Shown here in pieces: positions 25,679 to 32,009 of a stretch of 42,119 nucleotides of DNA. A program made the position numbers and the translations under genes. Location of the stretch: the NCBI GenBank assembly GCA_020723385.1, contig DYIZ01000040.1, positions 1 through 42,119 on the forward strand. Reading direction: 5' to 3'. How positions within the stretch are numbered: the stretch's first letter is position 1; each line of letters starts with the position of its first letter. This DNA is from Candidatus Aquidulcis sp. GTDB taxonomy: Bacteria; Chloroflexota; Anaerolineae; Anaerolineales; UBA4823. The notes beneath the pieces are model-generated. The model was not told where the DNA came from. It ran no database searches and worked only from the letters and a program-made list of their open reading frames with translations.

Positions 25679-26938
25679 ATGCGTATCACGATTTTATCAC
25701 TCGGCTCACGCGGCGATGTGCAGCCCTTCATCGCATTGGCGGTAGGGTTGCAAAAAACAGGCCGCCACAAAGTACGCTTCGCCGCGCCCGATAATTTCGA
25801 GTCGCTTGCGAGAGAATACAGCCTAAACTTTTCTCCACTTGGTGTGGATACGCAGAAAATGCTGGGACCAGGCGGCATAGACCCCGATCAAAACCTCCTG
25901 CTGTGGTTTTCGGAAGTTCTCCGCTCAATGAAACCTCTGGCCGAGCGAATTACAGAAAGTACATGGCTGGCTTGTCAGGACGCGGAGTTTATCATCTACT
26001 CACTGGTGGGGATTGGGGCTTATCATGTAGCTGAGAAATTAGGCGTTCCTTGTATGATGGCATCCCCAATACCAGGGGTTACCCCCACGCGTGCGTACCC
26101 CAATCCGAATGGCATTTTCCCATCATTGCCTCTGGGTGGGGGATACAATAGACTGACTCACATTCTCTCAGGGCAACTCTTTCAAATATTCACGGGGCCT
26201 TTGATCAACCGCTGGAGAAAAGAAAAACTCCATTTGCCGGCAATTCCCTTTGGCAAGAACCCCTATTTCCACATGGGCGGTCGCCCCCAGCCCATCTTGG
26301 GCAGTTACAGCCCCATCATTTCACCCAAACCGCCCGATTGGGGAGACAACATCCACGTTTGTGGTTACTGGTTTCTTGACCCCGCGCCAGATTGGCAACC
26401 GTCTGCCCAATTAATTGCTTTTCTCGAAGCAGGCGCGCCGCCTGTATATATTGGCTTTGGCAGCATGGCAAACCGCGCTCCCCAGAAAATGGCCCAACTC
26501 GTGCAGGAAGCATTAGTGTTATCAGAGCAGAGGGGCATACTCGCTGCAGGTTGGGGTGGACTAGATAACGCTAATTTACCTGATAATATTTTTGCGCTGG
26601 ATTCTACCCCCCATGCCTGGTTATTTCCTCGTACGGCGGCGGTGGTACACCATGGTGGCGCAGGCACAACAGGAGCCGGGTTCCGCGCCGGCATACCCTC
26701 TGTCCTTGTGCCGCATCTGGGCGATCAACCCTTCTGGGCTAAACGGGTGACAGAATTGGGCGTTGGTCCCCAACCCATACCACGCAATAAACTGACTTCA
26801 GACCGATTAGCAGCAGCCATCACCACTGCCACCACAGACCAAAATATGCAAGCACGCGCAGCAGCCTTAGGTGAACGTATTCGGGCAGAAGATGGTGTTG
26901 CGCGAACAATTGAGATTATTGAAGGTTTTTCCCAATGA
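25679..26938 (+). CDS. Glycosyltransferase, GT1/GT28-type (MurG-like N-domain, UGT-like C-domain)
   Basis: A 419-residue enzyme that transfers sugar from a nucleotide donor to a lipid or small-molecule acceptor. The N-terminus MRITILSLGSRGDVQPFIAL has the GSRGDVQP motif of the sterol- and macrolide-glucosyltransferase group. The C-domain carries VYIGFGSMANRAP, the donor-binding HHGGAGTTGAGFRAGIPSVL (about 324-343) and LGDQPFWAKRV, where the DQ pair contacts the sugar donor. The length is normal for the family. The acceptor cannot be told from sequence; glycolipids and carotenoid-like lipids are candidates. It stands alone, with 148 nt upstream and 230 nt downstream, and its codon use is AT-richer than in the kinase block. 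Only a weak AGAAAGA ribosome site precedes the start. Confidence 0.9.
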   Translation: MRITILSLGSRGDVQPFIALAVGLQKTGRHKVRFAAPDNFESLAREYSLNFSPLGVDTQKMLGPGGIDPDQNLLLWFSEVLRSMKPLAERITESTWLACQDAEFIIYSLVGIGAYHVAEKLGVPCMMASPIPGVTPTRAYPNPNGIFPSLPLGGGYNRLTHILSGQLFQIFTGPLINRWRKEKLHLPAIPFGKNPYFHMGGRPQPILGSYSPIISPKPPDWGDNIHVCGYWFLDPAPDWQPSAQLIAFLEAGAPPVYIGFGSMANRAPQKMAQLVQEALVLSEQRGILAAGWGGLDNANLPDNIFALDSTPHAWLFPRTAAVVHHGGAGTTGAGFRAGIPSVLVPHLGDQPFWAKRVTELGVGPQPIPRNKLTSDRLAAAITTATTDQNMQARAAALGERIRAEDGVARTIEIIEGFSQ

Positions 26939-27168
26939 GTCGCAGTAACGCTCTCAGTCGAGGGAGTATTGTACAGATAATTACAGCACCACATCGGTAT
27001 CTGGTGGGCGCTGCCCAACCCGGTTTGCAAGAGACTCGGCTTCGCCTCAGGGTACGCGGCGCGAATATTAACAATCAGTTATAGCCAAAAAGTGTTTCGG
27101 GCGAAAAACGCCGAGCACCTGAAACAAACGTTGGTGCAGTAGACTCAAACTTATCTATCGAGGACATC
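26939..27168. other. Intergenic stretch with no gene
   Basis: No frame here reads like protein. A small imperfect hairpin is present: GTTTCGGGCG and the region ending CCTGAAAC (about 27088-27122), with GGCG/CGCC inside. GAGGA just before 27169 is the ribosome site of the next gene. No clear promoter is seen. Confidence 0.4.
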
Positions 27169-28161
27169 ATGGAGCAAGCCAAAACCTGCCCGAAATGCTA
27201 CACCCCCAACCGCCCCCAGGCCAAATATTGCGCCCAGTGCGGCCAGCCGCTCGGCGCGGCGCGGGTCATCTCGCCGCCCCAGGGAGCGGCGACGGTGTAC
27301 TGCCCGCGCTGCCGCGCCTCGAACCGCGCGGATGCCCGCAACTGCGCCCAATGCGGCCAGCCGCTGCTGCAAGTGGTCATGCCGCCAGTGCAGAAAAAAT
27401 CGTCCTCAGTTAACATCTGGCTGATCGTCGGAGGCGTGATTTTGATCGCTGTTTGCTGCCTGGGGGTGATCGTAGCTGGCGTGGCGGGCGTTCTGTTGGG
27501 TGATGCGTATGCCGCCGCGATGGTGCAGCCAGTGGAAGTCACGCTGCCGCCCCACCCGACGAGCACACGCGCTCCCGTGCGGCTCAGCCCCACCCACACC
27601 AGCACCATCCCCCTCACCGATACACCCACACCAACCGCCTCGCCGCTGCCAGTGTTGACCGATACGCCCACCCCACTTCCCACGCGCCGCCCAACCGATA
27701 CGGCAACGCCCCTGACGGGCGCCCCGGGGCCTTTCGCTCCCAAAGAAGGCGCGTACGCTCCGGATTTCACCCTGCTTGACGTGATCACGGGGGAGATGGT
27801 CTCGCTGAGCCAGTTCTACGGCCAGCCGGTAATGATCAACTTCTGGGCGACATGGTGTACCTACTGTGTCCAGGAAATGCCCGCCATCCAGTCAGCTTAC
27901 GAACAGCATCTGGCCGAGGGGCTGGTGATCCTGGCGGTGAATGTCGGCGATACAGAACATGAAGCCCGTTCCTTCGCCGATGATGAGGGCCTGACTTTCA
28001 ATGTCCTGCTCGACCCCTACAGCGATATGAATGCGCTGTACGAGCTGGAGGGCTATCCCACCAGCATTTTCGTCAAGCCGGATGGGATGATCGCTTACGT
28101 CCAGCTCGGTTCGATGGAGGGCTATGAGCTGGAGGAATACCTGGCGTTGATCCTGGAATAG
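27169..28161 (+). CDS. Membrane protein with double zinc ribbon and TlpA/ResA-type thioredoxin domain
   Basis: A 330-residue protein. The cytoplasmic head has two zinc ribbons, C7-C10/C21-C24 and C45-C48/C59-C62, each ending CAQCGQPL. A membrane helix lies at about 82-110, then a long Thr/Pro linker. Residues about 190-330 are a TlpA/ResA-like thioredoxin domain with the active site WCTYC (C230, C233) and the cis-Pro segment GYPTSIF. Known members reduce or exchange disulfides outside the membrane, often in cytochrome c or secreted-protein maturation. The layout (cytoplasmic head, helix, Thr/Pro linker, outer domain) is that of the kinases with the head exchanged. A strong hairpin follows the stop. 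Role of the ribbons is unknown; protein or nucleic-acid contacts are possible. Confidence 0.9.
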   Translation: MEQAKTCPKCYTPNRPQAKYCAQCGQPLGAARVISPPQGAATVYCPRCRASNRADARNCAQCGQPLLQVVMPPVQKKSSSVNIWLIVGGVILIAVCCLGVIVAGVAGVLLGDAYAAAMVQPVEVTLPPHPTSTRAPVRLSPTHTSTIPLTDTPTPTASPLPVLTDTPTPLPTRRPTDTATPLTGAPGPFAPKEGAYAPDFTLLDVITGEMVSLSQFYGQPVMINFWATWCTYCVQEMPAIQSAYEQHLAEGLVILAVNVGDTEHEARSFADDEGLTFNVLLDPYSDMNALYELEGYPTSIFVKPDGMIAYVQLGSMEGYELEEYLALILE

Positions 28162-28175
28162 AAAGGGAGATAGAG

Positions 28176-28228
28176 CGGAAAATTAGGCGTGTTGGTCAGC
28201 TACGCTGACCAACACGCCTAATTTTCCG
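28176..28228. terminator. Perfect 25-bp hairpin, bidirectional terminator
   Basis: Arms 28176-28200 and 28204-28228 are perfect reverse complements around the loop TAC. The element lies between two converging genes, the TlpA-like protein (ends 28161) and an ABC permease (ends 28298). The base of the stem is AT-rich and the top GC-rich, so it can stop transcription from either side. TTATTCCCTTTT follows on the right. Confidence 0.85.
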
Positions 28229-28297
28229 GGTTATTCCCTTTTCTTGCTTTGGGAAGTGACAGGACGGAAAAGGGGAGCTGAATCCCAAAGGATCGAA

Positions 28298-29089
28298 TCA
28301 GCTCGATGCGCTGGCGTAGCGCCGCGTCCCAAAACGGAACAGCAGCGAAGCCGCGCCGACCAGCACGACCGCCAGCCCGACCATGCCTGCCAGCGCTCCG
28401 GGGGACGAGGCGCCGGAGAGCATCCCGGCGGGCACAGTGGTGATAATCCCGACCGGGATGACCCACGTCAGCAGCAGCCGCAGCCAGCCTGGATACAGCC
28501 CCAGCGGGTAGCGCGCCATCTGGAAGACGCCGTCGAACACCCAGGTAAAGAGCACCCCCGGACTCCAAAAAACCAGCGCCGTAAAGGCCAGCAGGATGGC
28601 GTACAGGATAGCGACAGCGGCGGCCAGGGCGATCACGAACCCGGCGATGCGCGCCGCCGAGAGCGTCTGGCCCAGGCGGGATACAGCCACCCCAAGAGTT
28701 CCCAAACCCAAAGCGAGATCGAACAGCGAGAAGATACGCCATTTGCGGAAGCTCGCCAGGAATTGAGTATCCACCGGGCGCAGCAGCACGAAATCCAGCC
28801 GCCCGCTCCACACATCGCCGTCCATCCCGGCCAGCGCTTCCAGGCTGGGGCCGATGAACAGGCTGCGCACCGCCCCCACGCTGAGATAGACTCCCAGCAG
28901 CGCCAGCGTGCTGGCGAAGCTCCAGCCCTGCACCGATTCCACCTGTCCGAACAGAACGAATATGCCCAGCACGCCTGTCCCCAGGTTGAGCAGCGAATAC
29001 AGCAGGCCGATGGCAAAATTGGCCCGGTAAGCCGTCTCCTCCTGCACCGAAGCGCGGGCGAAAAGAGAGATAAGTTTCAAATAACGCAT
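28298..29089 (-). CDS. ABC-2 type exporter permease (DUF990-like), second permease
   Basis: A 263-residue membrane protein with six or more hydrophobic segments. It starts MRYLKLISLFARASVQEETA and includes SGRLDFVLLRPVDTQFLASF, a cytoplasmic segment typical of the DUF990 branch of ABC-2 permeases, and ends in LLFRFGTRRYASASS. It pairs with the permease and ATPase upstream to form a half-transporter set for export of an unknown substrate, possibly a drug or lipid. GAGGTG 5 nt before the ATG is a good ribosome site. A 99-nt gap with a hairpin separates it from the first permease. Confidence 0.88.
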   Translation of the reverse strand: MRYLKLISLFARASVQEETAYRANFAIGLLYSLLNLGTGVLGIFVLFGQVESVQGWSFASTLALLGVYLSVGAVRSLFIGPSLEALAGMDGDVWSGRLDFVLLRPVDTQFLASFRKWRIFSLFDLALGLGTLGVAVSRLGQTLSAARIAGFVIALAAAVAILYAILLAFTALVFWSPGVLFTWVFDGVFQMARYPLGLYPGWLRLLLTWVIPVGIITTVPAGMLSGASSPGALAGMVGLAVVLVGAASLLFRFGTRRYASASS

Positions 29090-29114
29090 TTGAACACCTC
29101 GAATAATCCTTTCC

Positions 29115-29153
29115 CTCCCCCAAATACGGCGTTCTTTGCCGTATTTGGGGGAG
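29115..29153. repeat. 16-bp hairpin between the two permease genes
   Basis: CTCCCCCAAATACGGC (29115-29130) is exactly matched by its reverse complement at 29138-29153, with a 7-nt loop. It lies inside the ABC operon, so it may attenuate transcription or protect the upstream message rather than end it fully. Confidence 0.65.
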
Positions 29154-29188
29154 AGTCGGTAAAGAACACCGGCGGGAGGGGGCAGTGG

Positions 29189-30073
29189 CTACCCTCCCAC
29201 CGCCGAATAGCGGCGCACACCCTGCCGCCACATCAGCGCCGACAGTCCGAGCGCCAGCGCCAGCCAGCCGAGCTGCACCGCAAAGCCCAGCGCCAGCCCG
29301 ACGGGATCCACCTGCCCGGTGAGTATCTCCACCGGGAAGCCGACCATATACCGGAAGGGCAGCGCCACAGCGGCGGAATGGAGCAGACCGGGCAGCAGCG
29401 CCACCGGCGCGACCTGACCCGCCAGCAGGAAAACCAGCGAATCCTGCACCGCCAGCAGCGCGTCGGCGCGGGTGGCCCAGAATGCCAACAGCGCCAGCCA
29501 GTACCCCCAAAAGAAGCGCAACGCCCACGCCAGCAGCAGCGCCGGGAGAAAAGCCAGCACGTTACCGGGGGTGAGGTGCATCTCCGGGCGCAGGATCAAC
29601 GCCAGCACGATCACCACCGGCAGATCGAAAGCCAGGTAAACCACTTTCCCGGCCAGCTCGCTGGACAATGCGTCGAACAACGGATGCAGCGGGCGCATCA
29701 ACAGGCGGTTCATCTGCCCGTAACGGATGAGATCGCCCACCGTCCAGTTGGTTTGCGAATAGGTGATCTGGTTGACCAATATCAACGCCAGGTAGTACGC
29801 CACGAACTCGCCGCGCGTCATCCCGCCGATGGCGCGCCCCCCGGCGGCGGTGGCCCACACCAGCAGGTAGATCAGCGGGGGGATCATCCAGCCAAAAGCC
29901 AGGATGAAGAAGAAACTGCGATATTGCAGCCAGGAAGCCCACGTCCCCCGGATCAGCGCCCACCCCCCGCGCAAATTCACCGAGGTTCGTAGTATGCGCT
30001 TTAGCGCAGAGAAAGGCGCTGAAGCGCCCACTACGAACGGCTTGCGAGATTTGCCCATTTGCTGATTTGTCAT
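29189..30073 (-). CDS. ABC-2 type exporter permease (DUF990-like), first permease
   Basis: A 294-residue membrane protein whose ATG overlaps the stop of the ATPase gene by 4 nt, which fixes the start and implies coupling. It has about six hydrophobic segments; GQMNRLLMRPLHPLFDALSS corresponds to the LRP-type cytoplasmic segment of the DUF990 family, and it ends MWRQGVRRYSAVGG, resembling its partner permease. The first roughly 35 residues are unusual: they include a stretch (about residues 13-30) encoded by a 54-nt palindromic repeat at 29985-30038. The conserved part begins at about residue 35 with GGWALIRGTWASWLQYRSFF. It forms the membrane pore with the second permease. Confidence 0.88.
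   Translation of the reverse strand: MTNQQMGKSRKPFVVGASAPFSALKRILRTSVNLRGGWALIRGTWASWLQYRSFFFILAFGWMIPPLIYLLVWATAAGGRAIGGMTRGEFVAYYLALILVNQITYSQTNWTVGDLIRYGQMNRLLMRPLHPLFDALSSELAGKVVYLAFDLPVVIVLALILRPEMHLTPGNVLAFLPALLLAWALRFFWGYWLALLAFWATRADALLAVQDSLVFLLAGQVAPVALLPGLLHSAAVALPFRYMVGFPVEILTGQVDPVGLALGFAVQLGWLALALGLSALMWRQGVRRYSAVGG
29985..30038. repeat. 54-nt palindromic repeat inside a coding region
   Basis: GTTCGTAGT (29985-29993) is matched by ACTACGAAC (30030-30038). Two hairpins lie within: GCGCTTTAGCGC (29996-30007) and GGCGCTGAAGCGCC (30015-30028). The length is a multiple of three, and the permease frame stays open through it, encoding VGASAPFSALKRILRT-like residues. Confidence 0.75.
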
Positions 30074-31071
30074 CCTTGCACCCCCTCCTGATACACCTGG
30101 TCAATCACCGCTTCGATGGGCGGATCTTCCACGGTCAGGTCAACCACCGGAAGGGATTGCAGCAATTTGGCGGTGATCTCCGGGGCGGCGGTGCGCGCCA
30201 CCCGCAGGGTCAGGTGATTCCCGTTGGCCTCGATCACCTCGGCTCCGGCTGGAATCCCTCCACGGTCTTCGGTCAACGGTCTTCCGTCTTCCAGAGTCAC
30301 CCGCACCAGCTTGAACGGCGCCATTTTCTGCGCCAGGCTGCCCAATTCGCCGTCGTAGAGCAGCTTGCCGTGGTGGATCAGGATCACGCGCGGGCAGAGC
30401 GCCAGCACGTCGGCCATGTAGTGGCTGGTGAGCAGCACGGTGACGCCGCTGCGGCGGTTGTACTCGGCCAAAAAGCGGCGCAGGCGAAGCTGCATCGAAA
30501 CGTCCAGCCCGAGCGTGGGTTCGTCGAGGAACATAATCGCGGGCTGGTGCAGCAGCCCGGCCACCAGCTCGCACTTCATGCGCTCGCCCAGCGACAGGTC
30601 GCGCACCGGCTTGGTCAGCAGCTCGGCCATTTCGAGCAGGTCGAACAGTTCGTCGAGGGTTTGGCGCAGGCGGGCGGGCGGCACACTATAGATTTCACCG
30701 ATCACGCGGAACGAGTCCAGCGGCGGAATATCCCACAGCATCTGACTTTTATTACCCAGCACCATGCTGATCTGCCGCAGGTAGGCGGGCCTGCGCTCCC
30801 AGGGGACGAACCCGGCGACATGCGCCTGGCCCGCAGAGGGGTGGAGCAGCCCGCAGAGCATCTTAAGCGTGGTGGTCTTGCCCGCCCCGTTGGGGCCGAT
30901 CAGCCCAACCATTTCTCCCTGCTGGATGGTGAAGTTGATCTCCTGCACAGCGTGGACATCGTTGTAGGTGCGGCGCGCCAGGCTTTTCAGGGCCGCTTTC
31001 AGCCCACCGGCGCGCACGGGGACGCGGTAGGTTTTCGATAAACTTTGGACGGATATTTGTGCTTCGGTCAC
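30070..31071 (-). CDS. ABC exporter ATP-binding protein (NatA/DrrA-like)
   Basis: A 333-residue ATPase that powers the two permeases encoded after it. Visible motifs are Walker A GPNGAGKTT (59-67), the signature LSLGE (159-163), Walker B IMFLDEP (179-185) and the switch histidine in LLTSHYM (H217). The N-terminal extension QSLSKTYRVPVRAGGLKAAL is typical of the subgroup that partners DUF990 permeases. About 110 residues after the ATPase core form a C-terminal regulatory domain. The start is GTG at 31071, with the strong ribosome site GAGGAG 7 nt upstream. The substrate cannot be read from sequence; antibiotic or other small hydrophobic compounds are the usual guess for this family. Confidence 0.92.
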   Translation of the reverse strand: MTEAQISVQSLSKTYRVPVRAGGLKAALKSLARRTYNDVHAVQEINFTIQQGEMVGLIGPNGAGKTTTLKMLCGLLHPSAGQAHVAGFVPWERRPAYLRQISMVLGNKSQMLWDIPPLDSFRVIGEIYSVPPARLRQTLDELFDLLEMAELLTKPVRDLSLGERMKCELVAGLLHQPAIMFLDEPTLGLDVSMQLRLRRFLAEYNRRSGVTVLLTSHYMADVLALCPRVILIHHGKLLYDGELGSLAQKMAPFKLVRVTLEDGRPLTEDRGGIPAGAEVIEANGNHLTLRVARTAAPEITAKLLQSLPVVDLTVEDPPIEAVIDQVYQEGVQG

Positions 31072-31105
31072 GATTGATCTCCTCGTTTGATGGTCCCTGT
31101 CCCCT

Positions 31106-31141
31106 ATCCCTTATTCCCTCAAAGGAGAGGAGATAAGGGAT
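31106..31141. terminator. Hairpin between the RibD-like gene and the ABC operon
   Basis: ATCCCTTAT (31106-31114) pairs with ATAAGGGAT (31133-31141), and CCTC/GAGG extends the stem inside. It lies just after the RibD-like gene and 35 nt before the ATPase start on the minus strand, so it can end the first transcript or form a leader of the second. Confidence 0.5.
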
Positions 31142-31150
31142 GTTGGTTCC

Positions 31151-31825
31151 CTACCGCGCCACCTCGTACCGCAGCCAGACCAGATTCTCTCCGATCCGCT
31201 CGAGGTGGATCAACTTCAGGGGGATGACACCCTCCTCGCTGGTCAGATCGGGGGCGGTGAACATCGAGCGGGGCGAGCTTCCCCCCACCATGCAGGGATC
31301 GAGCAGCACGCTGACCTCGCTGACCAGCCCGGCGCGCAGCAGGACGCCGTTGAGCGTACCGCCGCTGTCCACGCGCACAGAGTTGATCCCGAAGCGGCTA
31401 TTCAACTCCTCCAGCGCGGCGCGCAAATCCACGTGGTCTTCCCCGGCGATGATGTGATCAATGCCGCGCCGGGCCAGGTCAGCCACATAATCGGCAGGCG
31501 TAGCTTGCGAGCACAGCACGATGATGTTGCGCCAGAAAGGCTGCGAGCGCAGGGAATTCCAGTTACGGATGCGCCCGCGGCTGTCCACCACGACGAGGTG
31601 CGGCACTGCCAGGGGGTGATATTCCGCTGGCGGGGTGACGGTTTCCGCATCGGGGGCGGGCGCCGGCCCGTCCGCCGCCAGAATAGTGTCGCTCCCCGAC
31701 AGCATGGCGTCGGCATTCCAGCGCGAGGCCAGCTCGTAGTAGATGCCCATGTCAATCTTCCCGCTGCCGAAATCCATGCGTCCATCCACGCTGACGCCGT
31801 TGAAGAGGATCACTTGAGGTAGCAT
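31151..31825 (-). CDS. RibD C-terminal-domain (dihydrofolate-reductase-fold) protein
   Basis: A 224-residue protein. The frame extends upstream to 31894, but CAGGAGA just before ATG 31825 and the start MLPQVILFNGVSVDGRMDF, where the family's first strand begins, place the start there. Other family features are an internal VVDSRGRIRNW strand, a HIIAGEDHVDLRAALEEL segment and VRVDSGGTLNGVLLRAGLVS near the NADPH-binding end. RibD-type reductases reduce a ribosylamino-pyrimidine in riboflavin synthesis, but stand-alone copies like this often have other, unknown substrates. No other riboflavin gene is nearby. A 36-bp repeat with a dyad lies about 85-120 nt upstream. Confidence 0.85.
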   Translation of the reverse strand: MLPQVILFNGVSVDGRMDFGSGKIDMGIYYELASRWNADAMLSGSDTILAADGPAPAPDAETVTPPAEYHPLAVPHLVVVDSRGRIRNWNSLRSQPFWRNIIVLCSQATPADYVADLARRGIDHIIAGEDHVDLRAALEELNSRFGINSVRVDSGGTLNGVLLRAGLVSEVSVLLDPCMVGGSSPRSMFTAPDLTSEEGVIPLKLIHLERIGENLVWLRYEVAR

Positions 31826-31908
31826 TTTTGTCTCCTGTGTGGTTGAAGGTCGGAAGGTTGAAAGTTGAAGGTTGGGCTGCGACCGAACTTTCAACTTGCA
31901 ACTTCCAA

Positions 31909-31944
31909 CTCTATTCTACAACCCTGGTGTGCAAGTGGAGGGTT
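31909..31944 (-). promoter_or_regulatory. 36-bp repeated element with inner dyad, upstream of the RibD-like gene
   Basis: This matches 34646-34681 at 34 of 36 positions. On the minus strand it begins AACCCT and has AGGGTT 13 nt later (plus-strand dyad 31920-31925 and 31939-31944), followed by TTGTAGAATAGAG, which has a -10-like TAGAAT. It points into the RibD-like gene. A shared promoter or operator is likely; a dispersed repeat is the alternative. Confidence 0.5.
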
Positions 31945-32009
31945 GGCAGCAGCAAAGACCCCCGGAGTATCCAAAACTCCAGGAGTCTTTGACAATCGAA
32001 CCATGAGAA

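Noticed and set aside
28244-29992. Plus-strand open frame of 582 codons across both ABC permeases
   Set aside because: It runs over two genes and a hairpin, its product is mostly Gln, His and Arg, and both permeases on the other strand have clear family features and ribosome sites or coupling.
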